Positions 13,701 through 27,639 of a stretch of DNA of 64,000 nt are shown piece after piece. Origin of the DNA: Solea solea (lineage: Eukaryota; Chordata; Actinopteri; Pleuronectiformes; Soleidae); NCBI RefSeq assembly GCF_958295425.1, contig NW_026704052.1:311001-375000 (forward strand), in the 5' to 3' direction. The notes under the pieces were generated by a model. It did no database searches. It saw only the letters and a list, made by a program, of their open reading frames with translations, and had not been told where the DNA came from. Numbering within the stretch: position 1 is the first letter of the stretch; every line of letters starts with the position of its first letter. Position numbers and translations under genes: made by a program.

Positions 13701-14230
13701 TCGCCAACTTTGCCGGCCCTTTTCTCGTACGCCATGCGACATTTCAACTAACCATAAGCATCGTTAGATCCCCAACTTGTCCACAGTGACCTCACCAAGT
13801 TTGAACGTGATCCCATGTAAGCTCTAGGACAAGTTCGTTCAAATACCGATGGTGCGAAATGGCCAAAATCGCCTCTGTTTTGGCGTGCAATCCAAGATGG
13901 CGGCCTTCCTGTAGGATTCACAGGGAAGTTGTCATCGACTTTTTTGACCGTCCCCACCTCATGAACATGTGTGCCAAGTTTCGTTCATGTACGTTAAACC
14001 CAAGAGCAGATGACCTAATAGAAGTTTTTTGCGTCAGTTTTTAGCCCCGCCCTCTTCCATTTTTTGACGCACATTTCTTGAAACACTGATATACGTAATT
14101 TTACACCAGGTCTGATGGGGTTGCAAAATTTGGTGAGTTTTGGGGCATGGGAAAGGCCTCAAAAACGCGATTCATTTGGAGGAATAATAATAATAAGAAT
14201 AAGAATAAGAATAATCTTAGCGATTACAAT

Positions 14231-14260
14231 AGGGTTCTTGCAACCAGTTGCTCGAACCCT
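14231..14260 (+). repeat. Tail hairpin at junction of units 4 and 5
   Basis: The arms AGGGTTCTTGCAAC and GTTGCTCGAACCCT are near-perfect inverted repeats separated by almost no loop. The hairpin sits directly before ACTAGTACCGC of the next unit. Confidence 0.8.
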
Positions 14261-15593
14261 AACTAGTACCGCAAGCGGTAATTGACGGGTTCGAGCTTGA
14301 CGGCTCGCGAGTCCCCGTGCGTCCACGTCGCAGCGCGAGTCCTCTTCCTCATCTTCCGTTCATTCACCGTTTGTGGTACTGGTTATTTTCAGCTGCATCC
14401 CCGCGCAATGTCAGGCGTGTCCTTTTAAAATGGCCGTCTTCCTGTTGGGTGAAAGGCGTGTCCGTAAACGTGTTTAGGGAAGGTACCTTGACTTACATAA
14501 CAAGTTTCGTGTGGATCGGAGAATGTCAGACTTTACTTCCTGTTTCGGGAGTTGTACTTCCTGTAAAGCGGTCATCCTTTACAGACATGTTCAGGGCGGG
14601 TCTGAGGTCTGAGGTCTAACAGTGTGATTTCGTCTATAAGTTGTTATTTTTGTGAAAAACAACTGATGGTATCAGAATTGAAGCTGAATTTTAGAAATAA
14701 CTAGTTATTTTTGTGATGGAACATCTGATGGTATAAGAAATTAGGGTGCATTTTCTCTTTTTTCCCTCTATTACTTTTTCTCTCTTCCCATTTTCCCTGT
14801 TTTTTTTTCCTTGGCCCCTCTTGCAGTACCTTTTGCCCCATCTTTCCCTTTCAGAGCAGCATGAGAAACTGTTAGATCTAAATGTTAGATTTGATAGATT
14901 TGTAGGCAAATGCCTCCATCATGTGGCGAACAAAGGTTACTGCACTGACGAACAACTCAGTAGAGTGGATATGTGTAGTGTTCTTATGTCAACACCATTG
15001 AACGATTTGTTATCATATTCAGCAAGCATCATCTACCATGTGTTTTACATGTTTTCATTCATTTTGAGTATGATACAATGAAATTTGTTAAAGTTATAAG
15101 GGAAATTGTGAAATTGTATTTTCTGTTACCACCAGAAGGCGCTGTTTTTAAAATGTACAGTTTTTGCATAAGCATCTTCAGCAAGATCCCATCATCGATC
15201 GTCACTAGTTTGGTTAAGATCTAACCTTTCATCGCAAAGTTATAAGAGTTTGTTGTTGTAGCGAAATACCAGACGTCATATTGTCTGCCGTCAACAGGGG
15301 GCACTGTTTTTGAAAGTGAATATTTTCATATAGGCATCTTCAGGGATTGACTATCATCAATCCTAGCAAGTTTGGTTCAGATTGGAATAGCATTCGCAAA
15401 GTGGTAGCAGTTTGTTTTTTGTCGCAAATATCTGACTTTGCAGTGTTGTCATTGCAACACTGTTGAACAATTTGTTTTCATATTAGGCACGCATCATCTA
15501 CCATGTGTTTTGAATGTTTTCCCAAATTTTGAGTTTGATACAAGGAAATTTGTTAAAGTTATCAGGGAAATTGTGAACTTGTACTTTCTGTTA

Positions 15594-15607
15594 CCACCAG
15601 GTGGCAC
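15594..15607 (+). promoter_or_regulatory. Perfect CTCF-core string (3 of 4)
   Basis: Same 14-mer as at 890, in unit 5. Confidence 0.5.
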
Positions 15608-17793
15608 TGTTTCCAAAATTTACAGTTTTTGCATAGGCATCTTCAGCAAAAGCCCATCATCGATCATCACAAATTTGGTTAAGATCTGACCTTCAATCGC
15701 AAAGTTATAAGAGTTTGTTGTGTGTTGCGAAATACCAGACTTCCTAGTGTTTGCCACCACCAAGAGGCGATGTTTTCAAAATGTACAGTTTTTGCATAGA
15801 CATCTTTAGCAAGGGCCCATCATCGATTGTCACTAGTTTGGTTAATAGCTGACCTTCCATGGCAAAGTTATAAGAAATTGTTGTGTGTTGCGAGGAATCG
15901 TGATTTTCGCCAACTTTGCCGCCCTTCTTCTTGTTCGCCGTGATACTTAATGAAAAGATTTTGATACCTTTGGATCCTCAACTTGTCCACAGTGACCTCA
16001 CAAAGTTTGAAGGGGATCCCATCAAAGCTCTATGACAAGTGCGTTCACATACCATTGGTGCGAAATGGCCAAAATCTGCCAAAAATGTACTTTCAATCCA
16101 AGATGGCGGCCTTCTTGTTCGTTTTAGAGCTTAGGCTGCTTTGAATTTTTTGACCGTCCCGACCTAAGGAACGCGTGAGTACCAAGTTTAGTGCATGTAC
16201 ATTAAACGTGCTCCTCAGGAGGACAAGTGTTAGGGGTTATAAGAGTTTTGCCTTTTGTTGTGAAGAATATGAATGAACGCCAACTTTGGCGCCCCCTATC
16301 TCAAAAGCCATGCGACATTTTGAAAAACTTTTAATATCTTTAGATCCTCAACTTGTCCACAGTGACCTCACAAAGTTTGAAGGTGATCCCATTAAAGCTC
16401 TATGACAAGTGCGTTCACATACCATTGGTGCGAAAAGGCCAAAATCTGCCAAAAATGTACTTTCAAGCCAAGATGGCGGCTTTCCTGTTCGCTTTAGAGG
16501 TTTGGCTACGCTGACTTTTTTGACCGTCTGGACCTAAGGAACGCGTGAGTACCAAGCTTTGTGCATGTACATTCAACGTGCTCCTCAGGAGGACAAGTTT
16601 TACGGGTTGTAAGAGTTTCGCCTCTTGTTGTAAAAAATATTGATGAACGTCAACTTTGGCGCCCCCTATCTCGTACACCGAGCGACATTTTAAAAAGTTT
16701 TCAGCAACTTATGCTCGGCAACTTGTTCACAGTGACCTCACCAACTTTCAAGGTGATCGCACAAAAACTCTAGGACTAGTTCATCCAAATATCAGGTGTC
16801 ATAGTGTCTGCTGTCACCAGGAGGCGCTGTTTTTGAAAGTAAATATTTTCATATAGGCGTCTTCATGGGCGGACTATCATCAATCCTAGCAAGTTTGGTT
16901 CAGATTGGACTCAGAATTGCAAAGTTGTAGCAGTTTGTTTTTTTGTCACAAATATCTGACTTTGCAGTGTTACCATGGCAACACCGTTGAACGATTTGTT
17001 ATCATATTAAGCACGCATCATCTATCATGTGTTTTGATTGTTTTCACAAATTTTGGGTTTGATACGATTAACTATGTAAAAGTTATTACCGAAATTGTGT
17101 ACTTTTTGTATTTTCTGTTACCACAAGGAGGCGCTGTGCTAAAAATTTACGGTTTTTTCACAGACTTCTTCAGCAATGGGCAATCATCAACCCTAGGTAA
17201 TTTGGTTGGGATGTGACCTTCTATCGCAAAGTTATAAGAGTTTTGTTGCCTGTGGCGAAAAATAAAAATGTTCACCAACTTTGCCGGCCCCTTTCTCGTA
17301 CGCCATGCGACATTTGAACTAACCATAAGCATCGTAAGCTCCTGAACTTGTCCACAGTGACCTGACCAAGTTTGAACGTGATCCCATGAAAGCTCTAGGA
17401 CAAGTTCGTTCAAATACCGATGGTGCGAAATGGCCAAAATCGGCCAAAAATGAACTTTTAATCCAAAATGGCGGCTTTCCTGTTCGTTTTAGAGCTTAGG
17501 CTTGCCTAGGTTTTTTGACCGTCCCGACCCAAGGAACGCGTGTACCAAGTTTCGTGCATGTACATTTAACGTGCTCCTCAGGCCCACAAGTTTTAGGGGG
17601 TGGAGCAGTTATTTGCCCCGCCCACTTCCAATTTTTAATGCACATTCCCCGAAACACTAATAAACGTAAATTTACACCAGGTCTGATGCACATGCAAAAA
17701 TTGGTGAGTTTTGGGGCATGTTCAGGGCCTCAAAAACGCGATTCATTTGGAAGGCGGAAGAATAAAAAGAAGAATAACTCTTACGATTTCAAT

Positions 17794-17824
17794 AGGGTTC
17801 TTGCAACCAAGTTGCTCGAACCCT
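17794..17824 (+). repeat. Tail hairpin at junction of units 5 and 6
   Basis: AGGGTTCTTGCAAC and GTTGCTCGAACCCT pair around a CAA loop. Same module as at 14231. Confidence 0.8.
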
Positions 17825-18274
17825 AACTAGTACCGCAAGCGGTAATCAACGGGTTCGAGCTTGACGGCTCGCGGGTTTCCCTGCGCCCACGTCGCCGTGC
17901 GAGTCCTCTAGCTCATCTTCCGTTCATTAATTGCTTGCGGTAGTAGTTATTTTCAGCTTGGACTATTTTCAGCGTCCATGTGCTAAGTTAGAGGGCACTT
18001 CCTGTTTAAAATGGCTGACTTCCTGTTTTGTGAAAGGTGTGTCCGTAAACGTGTTCAGGGACGTTCCTTTGACTCACATATCAAGTTTTGTGAAGATTGG
18101 ACAATGTTAGACTTGACTTCCTGTTTCGGGAGTTCTACTTCCTGTGGGGAGGTTATCCTTTACAGCACATATGTCAGAATCAAGGCCCGTGAATGAGTTA
18201 TCTCTGGCTCGCGGGATGATATTTAATTACTATTAAAACCGGCTTTCAGTATTATGTGCCCTCAGCACCATCAT

Positions 18275-18293
18275 ACTACAAATCCCAAGATGC
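18275..18293 (+). promoter_or_regulatory. ZNF143/SBS-like motif, copy 2
   Basis: Same 19-bp string as at 5033, about 180 bp upstream of the BED relic. Confidence 0.45.
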
Positions 18294-18454
18294 ACTGCGA
18301 GTGCATTGGCGCGTACCGAGTGCCCCCAAGCGAGCGCGATCCCGTGTCATCCTTCATGAACAGCATCACAGTCACAGTGGAGGACTAAACATCGCCGTCA
18401 ATTTTCATCTCCCTCTCCCCCAAATAGGCAAATAGAAAGGTAGACGCTGAAAAC

Positions 18455-18590
18455 ATGGGGTTTCAAGACAGGTGGGAGGCAGAATAATGTTCACCGAAGT
18501 AAATGGAAAGCCTGTGTGTCTTGTGTGTGGAGACAGTGTGTCGTTATGAAAGAATATAACTTAAGAAGGCACTATGAAACATGTAACTGT
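18455..18590 (+). pseudogene. BED-finger first-exon relic, copy 2
   Basis: Same disrupted MGFQDRWEAE ... VCLVCGDSVS ... KEYNLRRHYET reading as at 5213, with identical frame breaks. Here the residue after VNG reads K as in the usual protein, while copy 1 has changed it. Confidence 0.6.
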
Positions 18591-18835
18591 TTTGCACTTT
18601 TTCAAGTTTGCACTAACTTCTAATTTTATTAGACAGACATTGGTGAGGATCAGAGCAGCACACTGATTTGTTTTGTAACACATGCTGTTTCATTTTTGCA
18701 TTTATCTTGCCATTGAGCTTTGAAGGAAAATAACATTTTGCTGTTTACCTGTTAAAAAGAAGGAAAAATGTTTTCAATTTGTTACTGAAAGAGCCTTGAG
18801 AAAATATTGCAACTGATTTTATTTATGTTTTGCTT

Positions 18836-18898
18836 AATTTAATTTAATTTAATTTAATTTAATTTAATTTAATTTAATTTAATTTAATTTAATTTAAT
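18836..18898 (+). repeat. (AATTT)n microsatellite in unit 6
   Basis: Homologue of the tract at 5593, about two repeats shorter. Confidence 0.95.
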
Positions 18899-21800
18899 GA
18901 TTAAGTGCAATATAGGCTGTGGTATTGGTATTGGTATTGGTTCAATATGTGCAATAATTGCAAGTTTTAATAAACATTGAACCAGCCCAGCCCTCCACTT
19001 TTTTTATTTATGCCCCCCCGTGTATTTGACTTTGGCATTACTGCTTTATAGACATGTTCCTGACGGGTCTGAGGTCTCACATATCAAGTTTCAAGTGGAT
19101 ACACCAATCCCTGTTAGAACAGCATGAGAAACTGTAAATGTTAGATTTGATAGATTTGTAGGCAAATGCCTCCATCATGTGGCGAAAAATGGTATTGCAT
19201 AATTGAATCGCTCAGTTTAGGTAATCCTTTGCATTTTTGCCAGGCACCACCGTTAAACGATTTCTTCTCATATTAGGCACGCATCATCTACAATGTGTTT
19301 TGTTTTTTTTTCATAAATTTTGAGTATGATACAAAGAAGTCTGTAAAAGTTATCAGGGAATTGTGAATTTGTTGTATTTTCTGTTACTACCAGGAGGCGC
19401 TGTTTTTAAAATGTACAGTTTTTGCATAGACTTCGTCAGCCATAGTCCATCTTGAACCCCTAGCACATTTGGTTGGAAAAGGACCTTCTATCGCAAAGTT
19501 ATAAGAGTTTTGAGTAAAACCTTTGCAGTGTTGACATGGCAACACCGTTGAAGGATTTGTTATCATATTATGCACACATCATCTACCATGTGTTTTAAAT
19601 TTTTTCACCTATCTTGAGTTTGCTACAATAAATTCTGTAAAAGTTATATGCGAAATTGTGATTGAAATTGTGACATGTGTTGTATTTTCTGTTACCACCA
19701 GGAGGCGATGTTTTCAGAATTTACAATTTTTGCATAGACATCTTTAGCAAGGGCCCATCATCGATTGTCACTAGTTTGGTCAATATCTGACCTTCCATGG
19801 CAAAGTTATAAGAAATTGATGTGTGTTGCGAGGAATCGTGATTTTCGCCAACTTTGCCGCCCTTCTTCTTGTTCGCCGTGATACTTATTGAAAAGATTTT
19901 GATACCTTTGGATCCTCAACTTGTCCACAGTGACCTCACAAAGTTTAAAGGTGATCGCACAAAAGCTCTATGACAAGTTAGTTCACATACCATTGTTCCG
20001 AAATGGCCAAAATCTCCCAAAAATTTACTTTCAATCCAAGATGGCGGCTTTCCTGTTCGTTTTAGAGCTTCGGCTACGCTGACTTTTTTGACCGTCTGGA
20101 CCTAAGGAACGCGTGAGTACCAAGTTTCATGCATGTACATTCAACGTGCTCCTCAGGAGGACAAGTTTTACGGGTTGTAAGAGTTTTGCCTTTTGTTGTG
20201 AGAAATATGAATGAACGCCAACTTTGGCGCCCCCTATCTCGAAAACCATGCGACATTTTGAAAAACTTTTAATAACTTTAGATCCTCAACTTGTCCACAG
20301 TGACCTCACAAAGTTTAAACGTGATCGCACAAAAGCTCTAGGACTAGTTCATTCAAATACCAGGCGTCATAGTGTCTGCTGTCACCAGGGGGCGCTGTTT
20401 TTGAAAGTGAATATTTTCATATAGGCGTCTTCAGGGCTGGACTATCATCAATCCAAGCAAGTTTGGTTCAGATCGGACTCGGATTCGTAAAGTTGTAGCA
20501 GTTTGTTTTTTGTCACAAATATCTGACTTTGCAGTGTTGCTGTGGCAACACCGTTGAACGATTTGTTATCATATTAAGCACGCATCATCGAACATGTGTT
20601 TTAAATGTTTTCCCAAATTTTGAGTTTGATACGATTAACTCTGTAAAAGTTATAACCGAAATTGGTTTTTTTTGTATATTTTGTTACCACAAGGAGGCAC
20701 TGTGCTCAAAATTTACGTTTTTTTCACAGACTTCTTCAGCAATGGTCCATCATCAACCCTAGGTAATTTGGTTGGGATGTGACCTTCTATCGCAAAGTTA
20801 TAAGAGTTTTGTTGCCTGTGGCGAAACATTAAAATTTTCACCAACTTTGCCGGCCCCTTACTCTTACGCCATAATACCTATTGAAAAGATTTTGATACCT
20901 TTGGATCCTCAACTTGTCCAAAGTGACCTCACCAAGTTTGAAGGTGATCCCATGAAAGATCTAGGACAAATCTGTTCAAATATCATTGGTGTGAAATGGC
21001 CAAAATCAGCAAAGCATTTACTTTCAATCCAAGATGGCGGCTTTCCTGTTAGTTTTAGAGCATAGGCTACGCTGACTTTTTTGACCGGCCCGACCTAAGG
21101 AACACGTGTACCAAGTTTCGTGCATGTAAATTAAACGTGCTCCTCAGGACCACAAGTTTTAGGGGGTGGAGCAGGTTTTTGGCCCGTCCACTTTCACCAG
21201 GGGGCGCTGATTTTGACTTGAAATATTTTCACATAGGTTTGTTCAGGGCCAGACTATCAACAATCCTAGCAAGTTTGGCTCAGATTGGACCAGGATTGGC
21301 AAAGTTGTGACAGTTTTTTTTTTTTTGTATTTTCTACCACCACCAGGAGGCGCTGTTTTCAAAATTTATTGTTTTCGGCAATATAGTCGCCTTCAGCAAC
21401 TACCCATTATCAATCATAGGAAGTTTGGTTGGGATTGGATCTTCCATCGCAAAGTTATAAGAGTTTCGCTTTTTGTTGTGAAAAATAGGAATTTACACCA
21501 ACTTTGGCGCCCCCTATCTCGTACACCATGAGACATTTTAAAAAACTTTTGATAACTTAAGTTCCTCAACTGGTTCACAGTGACCTGACCAAGTTTAAAG
21601 GTGATCGCACAAGAACTCTAGGATTAATTCATTCAAATACCAGAGGTCATATTGTCTCCGTCACCAGGGGGTGCTGTTTTTGAAAGTGAATATTTTCATA
21701 TAGGTGTCTTCAGGGCCGGACTATCATCAATCCTAGCAAATTTGGTTCAGATTGGACTAGGATTCGCAAAGTGGTAGCAGTTTGTTTTTTTGTCGCAAAA

Positions 21801-23070
21801 ATCCGACTTTGCATCATTACCATGGCAACATCATGTAACGATACGCCATCATATTGAGCACGCATAGTCTACCTTGTGTTTAGAATCTTTTAACCAATTT
21901 TGAGTTTGATACAATCATTTCTGTAAAAGTTATTCCCGAAATTGTAAAAGTAACTTTTTTTTTTAGATTTTCTGCCACCACCAGGAGGCGATGTTTACAA
22001 ACTTAACAGTTTTTGCATAGGCATCTTCAGCAAGGGCCCATCATCGATCGCCACAAGTTTGGTTACGATCGGACCTTCCATCACAAAGTTATACGAGTTT
22101 CGTTGCGTGTAGCGAGAAATTACAAATTTTCGCCAACTTTGCCGGCCCTTTTCTCGTACGCCATGCAACATTTCAACTAACCATAAGCATCGTTAGATCC
22201 CCAACTTGTCCACAGTGACCTCACCAAGTTTGAACGTGATCCCATGTAAGCTCTAGGACAAGTTCGTTCAAATACCGATGGTGCGAAATGGCCAAAATAG
22301 GCCAAAAATGGCCGTTCAACCAAAGATGGCGGCCTTCCTGTAGGATTTACAGCGGCGCCAGCACGACATTTTTGGACCGTCCTGACATGCTTAACATGTG
22401 TACCAACTTTCGTGCATGTACGTGAAACACGAGAAAAATCGGCCTGATGAAAGCTGTTTTTCATTTTCGTAAGCCCCGCCCACTTCCAATTTTGTACGCA
22501 GTGTCCCCGAAGTACTTTCAGACGTAAATTTACACCAGTTTTAATGCACTCGCAAAAATTGGTGAGTTTTCGTGTATGGGAAAGGCCTCAAAAAGGCGAT
22601 TCATTTAGAGGAATAATAATAACTAGTACCGCAAGCGGTAATTGACGGGTTCGAGCTTGACGGCTCGCGGGTTTCCCTGCGCCCACGTCGCCGTGCGAGT
22701 CCTCTAGCTCATCTTCCGTTCATTAATTGCTTGCGGTAGTAGTTATTTTCAGCTTGGACTATTTTCAGCGTCCATGTGCTAAGTTAGAGGGCACTTCCTG
22801 TTTAAAATGGCTGACTTCCTGTTTTGTGAAAGGTTTGTCCGTAAACGTGTTCAGGGACGTTCCTTTGACTCACATATCAAGTTTTGTGAAGATTGGACAA
22901 TGTTAGACTTGACTTCCTGTTTCGGGAGTTCTACTTCCTGTATGGAGGTTATCCCTTACAGCACATATGTCAGAATCAAGGCCCGTGAATGAGTTATCTC
23001 TGGCTCGCGGGATGATATTTAATTACTATTAAAACCGGCTTTCAGTATTATGTGCCCTCAGCACCATCAT

Positions 23071-23089
23071 ACTACAAATCCCAAGATGC
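23071..23089 (+). promoter_or_regulatory. ZNF143/SBS-like motif, copy 3
   Basis: Identical to the strings at 5033 and 18275, in the same position relative to the BED relic. Confidence 0.45.
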
Positions 23090-23250
23090 ACTGCGAGTGC
23101 ATTGGCGCGTACCGAGTGCCCCCAAGCGAGCGCGATCCCGTGTCATCCTTCATGAACAGCATCACAGTCACAGTGGAGGACTAAACATCGCCGTCAATTT
23201 TCATCTCCCTCTCCCCCAAATAGGCAAATAGAAAGGTAGACGCTGAAAAC

Positions 23251-23386
23251 ATGGGGTTTCAAGACAGGTGGGAGGCAGAATAATGTTCACCGAAGTAAAT
23301 GGAAAGCCTGTGTGTCTTGTGTGTGGAGACAGTGTGTCGTTATGAAAGAATATAACTTAAGAAGGCACTATGAAACATGTAACTGT
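23251..23386 (+). pseudogene. BED-finger first-exon relic, copy 3
   Basis: Same broken frame as copies 1 and 2 (CxxC then RRHYET). Confidence 0.6.
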
Positions 23387-23628
23387 TTTGCACTTTTTCA
23401 AGTTTGCACTAACTTCTAATTTTATTAGACAGACATTGGTGAGGATCAGAGCAGCACACTGATTTGTTTTGTAACACATGCTGTTTCATTTTTGCATTTA
23501 TCTTGCCATTGAGCTTTGAAGGAAAATAACATTTTGCTGTTTACCTGTTAAAAAGAAGGAAAAATGTTTTCAATTTGTTACTGAAAGAGCCTTGAGAAAA
23601 TATTGCAACTGATTTTATTTATGTTTTG

Positions 23629-23689
23629 CTTAATTTAATTTAATTTAATTTAATTTAATTTAATTTAATTTAATTTAATTTAATTTAAT
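23629..23689 (+). repeat. (AATTT)n microsatellite in unit 7
   Basis: Homologue of the tract at 5593, about 12 copies. Confidence 0.95.
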
Positions 23690-26600
23690 GATTAAGTGCA
23701 ATATAGGCTGTGGTATTGGTATTGGTATTGGTTCAATATGTGCAATAATTGCAAGTTTTAATAAACAATGAACCAGCCCAGCCCTCCACTTTTTTTATTT
23801 TTGCCCCCCGTGTATTTGACTTTGGCATTACTGCTTTATAGACATGTTCCTGACGGGTCTGAGGTCTCACATATCAAGTTTCAAGTGGATACACCAATCC
23901 CTGTTAAAACAGCATGAGAAACTGTAAATGTTAGATTTGATAGATTTGTAGGCAAATGCCTCCATCATGTGGCGAAAAATGGTATTGCATAATTGAATCG
24001 CTCAGTTTAGGTAATCCTTTGCATTTTTGCCAGGCAACACGTTAAACGATTTCTTCTCATATTAGGCACGCATCATCTACAATGTGTTTTGTTTTTTTTC
24101 ATAAATTTTGAGTATGATACAAAGAAGTCTGTAAAAGTTATAAGGGAATTGTGAATTTGTTGTATTTTCTGTTACTACCAGGAGGCGCTGTTTTTAAAAT
24201 GTACAGTTTTTGCATAGACTTCGTCAGCCATGGTCCATCTTGAACCCCTAGCACATTTGGTTGGAAAAGGACCTTCTATCGCAAAGTTATAAGAGTTTTG
24301 AGTAAAACCTTTGCAGTGTTGACATGGCCACTCCGTTGAAGGATTTGTTATCATATTATGCACACATCATCTACCATGTGTTTTAAATTTTTTCACCTAT
24401 CTTGAGTTTGCTACAATAAATTCTGTAAAAGTTATATGCGAAATTGTGATTGAAATTGTGACATGTGTTGTATTTTCTGTTACCACCAGGAGGCGATGTT
24501 TTCAAAATTTACAATTTTTGCATAGACATCTTTAGCAAGGGCCCATCATCGATTGTCACTAGTTTGGTCAATATCTGACCTTCCATGGCAAAGTTATAAG
24601 AAATTGATGTGTGTTGCGAGGAATCGTGATTTTCGCCAACTTTGCCGCCCTTCTTCTTGTTCGCCGTGATACTTAATGAAAAGATTTTGATACCTTTGGA
24701 TCCTCAACTTGTCCACAGTGACCTCACAAAGTTTGAAGGTGATCCCATTAAAGCTCTATGTCAAGTGAGTTCACATACCATTGGTGCGAAATGGCCAAAA
24801 TCTGCTAAAAATTTACTTTCAATCCAAGATGGCGGCTTTCCTGTTCGTTTTAGAGCTTCGGCTACGCTGACTTTTTTGACCGTCTGGACCTAAGGAACGC
24901 GTGAGTACCAAGTTTCATGCATGTACATTCAACGTGATCCTCAGGAGGACAAGTTTTACGGGTTGTAAGAGTTTTGCCTTTTGTTGTGAGAAATATGAAT
25001 GAACGCCAACTTTGGCGCCCCCTATCTCAAAAACCATGCGACATTTTGAAAAACTTTTAATAACTGTAGATCCTCAACTTGTCCACAGTGACCTCACAAA
25101 GTTTAAAGGTGATCGCACAAAAGCTCTAGGACTAGTTCATTCAAATACCAGGCGTCATAGTGTCTGCTGTCACCAGGGGGCGCTGTTTTTGAAAGTGAAT
25201 ATTTTCATATAGGCGTCTTCAGGGCCAGACTATCATCAATCCAAGCAAGTTTGGTTCAGATCGGACTCGGATTCGTAAAGTTGTAGCAGTTTGTTTTTTG
25301 TCACAAATATCTGACTTTGCAGTGTTGCTGTGGCAACACCGTTGAACGATTTGTTATCATATTAAGCACGCATCATCGAACATGTGTTTTAAATGTTTTC
25401 CCAAATTTTGAGTTTGATACGATTAACTCTGTAAAAGTTATAACCGAAATTGTTTTTTTTTGTATATTTTGTTACCACAAGGAGGCACTGTGCTCAAAAT
25501 TTACGTTTTTTTCACAGACTTCTTCAGCAATGGTCCATCATCAACCCTAGGTAATTTGGTTGGGATGTGACCTTCTATCGCAAAGTTATAAGAGTTTTGT
25601 TGCCTGTGGCGAAACATTAAAATTTTCACCAACTTTGCCGGCCCCTTACTCTTACGCCATAATACCTATTGAAAAGATTTTGATACCTTTGGATCCTCAA
25701 CTTGTCCAAAGTGACCTCACCAAGTTTGAAGGTGATCCCATGAAAGATCTAGGACAAATCTGTTCAAATATCATTGGTGTGAAATGGCCAAAATCAGCAA
25801 AGCATTTACTTTCAATCCAAGATGGCGGCTTTCCTGTTAGTTTTAGAGCATAGGCTACGCTGACTTTTTTGACCGGCCCGACCTAAGGAACACGTGTACC
25901 AAGTTTCGTGCATGTACATTAAACGTGCTCCTCAGGACCACAAGTTTTAGGGGGTGGAGCAGGTTTTTGGCACGTCCACTTTCACCAGGGGGCGCTGATT
26001 TTGACTTGAAATATTTTCACATAGGTTTGTTCAGGGCCAGACTATCAACAATCCTAGCAAGTTTGGCTCAGATTAGACCAGGATTGGCAAAGTTGTGACA
26101 GTTTTTTTTTTTTTGTATTTTCTACCACCACCAGGAGGCGCTGTTTTCAAAATTTATTGTTTTTGGCAATATAGTCGCCTTCAGCAACTACCCATTATCA
26201 ATCATAGGAAGTTTGGTTGGGATTGGATCTTCCATCGCAAAGTTATAAGAGTTTCGCTTTTTGTTGTGAAAAATAGGAATTTACACCCACTTTGGCGCCC
26301 CCTATCTCGTACACCATGAGACATTTTAAAAAACTTTTGATAACTTAAGTTCCTCAACTGGTTCACAGTGACCTGACCAAGTTTAAAGGTGATCGCACAA
26401 GAACTCTAGGATTAATTCATTCAAATACCAGAGGTCATATTGTCTCCGTCACCAGGGGGTGCTGTTTTTGAAAGTGAATATTTTCATATAGGTGTCTTCA
26501 GGGCCGGACTATCATCAATCCTAGCAAGTTTGGTTCAGATTGGACTAGGATTCGCAAAGTGGTAGCAGTTTGTTTTTTTGTCGCAAAAATCCGACTTTGC

Positions 26601-27417
26601 ATCATTACCATGGCAACATCATGTAACTCTACGCCATCATATTGAGCATGCATCATCTACCTTGTGTTTATGGTGATTTTTACCAATTTTGAGTTTGATA
26701 CGATAATCTCTGTAAAAGTTATTCCCGAAATTGTAAAAGTAATTTTTTTTTTTAATTTTCTGCCACCACCAGGAGGCGATGTTTACAAACTTGACAGTTT
26801 TTGCATAGGCCTCTTCAGCAAGGGCCCATCATCTATCGCCACAAGTTTGGTTAAGATCGGACCTTCTATCGCAAAGTTATAAGAGTTTTGTTGCCTGTGG
26901 CGAAAATCTTAAATTTTCTCCAACTTTGACGCCCCCTTTCTCGTACGCCATGATACTTATAAAAAAGTTTTCAGGAACTTTAGATCCTCAACTTGTCCAC
27001 AGTGACCTCACCAAGTTTGAACGTGATCCCATGTAAGCTCTGGGACAAGTTCGTTCAAATACCGATGGTGCGAAATGGCCAAAATAGGCCAAAAATGGCC
27101 GTTCAACCCAAGATGGCGGCCTTCCTGTAGGATTTACAGCGGCGCCAGCACGACATTTTTGGACCGTCCTGACATGCTTAACATGTGTACCAACTTTCGT
27201 GCATGTACGTGAAACACGAGAAAAATTGGTCTGATGAAAGCTGTTTTTCATTTTCGTAAGCCCCGCCCACTTCCAATTTTGTACGCAGTGTCCCCGAAGT
27301 ACTTTCAGACGTAAATTTACACCAGGTTTGATGCACTCGCAAAAATTGGTGAGTTTTTGTGTATGGGAAAGGCCTCAAAAAGGCGATTCATTTAGAGGAA
27401 AAATAATAATAATAATA

Positions 27418-27534
27418 ACTAGTACCGCGCGCGGTTCTGAACGGGTTCGAGCCGACCCACGCGGGTCGCCGTGTGCCACGGCTCCCCGCGTGCCTCGCGC
27501 TCTCACCCGTTCATTCACCGCGCGCGGTACTAGT
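27418..27534. repeat. Class-C head hairpin (perfect inverted repeat)
   Basis: The 17-bp arms ACTAGTACCGCGCGCGG and CCGCGCGCGGTACTAGT are exact reverse complements at the two ends of a 117-bp GC-rich segment. A second inner pair (ACGGGT / ACCCGT) extends the stem. The same structure, less perfect, is present in class A and B heads. Confidence 0.9.
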
Positions 27535-27639
27535 TATTTTCAGTACTAGTTATTTTCAGTACTAGTTATTTTCAGCGGCGTCCCCGCGCATTTCGTTCCA
27601 AATTTCGAGGGGGATCAGGCAACGTATGGCAAAGTTATA

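Larger units (their letters stand above)
9409..14261 (+). mobile_element. Array unit 4, class A head, type-2 tail
   Basis: Class-A head, then the pyrimidine-rich segment, two adjacent subrepeats of about 370 bp (YY1-like sites at 11239 and 11609), and a body shared with B units. The tail is a different type (AGGGAAGTTGTCATCGAC about 13920) that recurs in unit 10. It ends in AAT/AAG repeats and one AGGGTTC hairpin touching the head of unit 5. A perfect CTCF-consensus string lies at 10733-10746. Confidence 0.78.
14262..17825 (+). mobile_element. Array unit 5, class A head, type-1 tail
   Basis: Very similar to unit 11 along most of its length, including the tandem subrepeats of about 370 bp (YY1-like sites at 16100 and 16470), the CTCF-consensus string at 15594-15607 and the type-1 tail. 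It carries a small private insertion (TTAGATCT near 14872). It ends in an AAG microsatellite and one AGGGTTC hairpin (17794-17824). Confidence 0.78.
17826..22621 (+). mobile_element. Array unit 6, class B head, type-3 tail
   Basis: Close copy of unit 3 with the same order: class-B head, TTCCTG-rich DNA, ZNF143-like site (18275-18293), BED relic, AATTT tract, body and type-3 tail. It ends in a short AAT run at the head of unit 7. Point differences and indels against unit 3 are few, which indicates recent amplification. Confidence 0.78.
22622..27417 (+). mobile_element. Array unit 7, class B head, type-3 tail
   Basis: Third B copy, directly abutting unit 6 in the same orientation. The part before about 26630 follows units 3 and 6. 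The stretch near 26640-26980 instead matches unit 10 (class A), so this copy is a recombinant. It ends in AAT repeats before the class-C head. Confidence 0.78.
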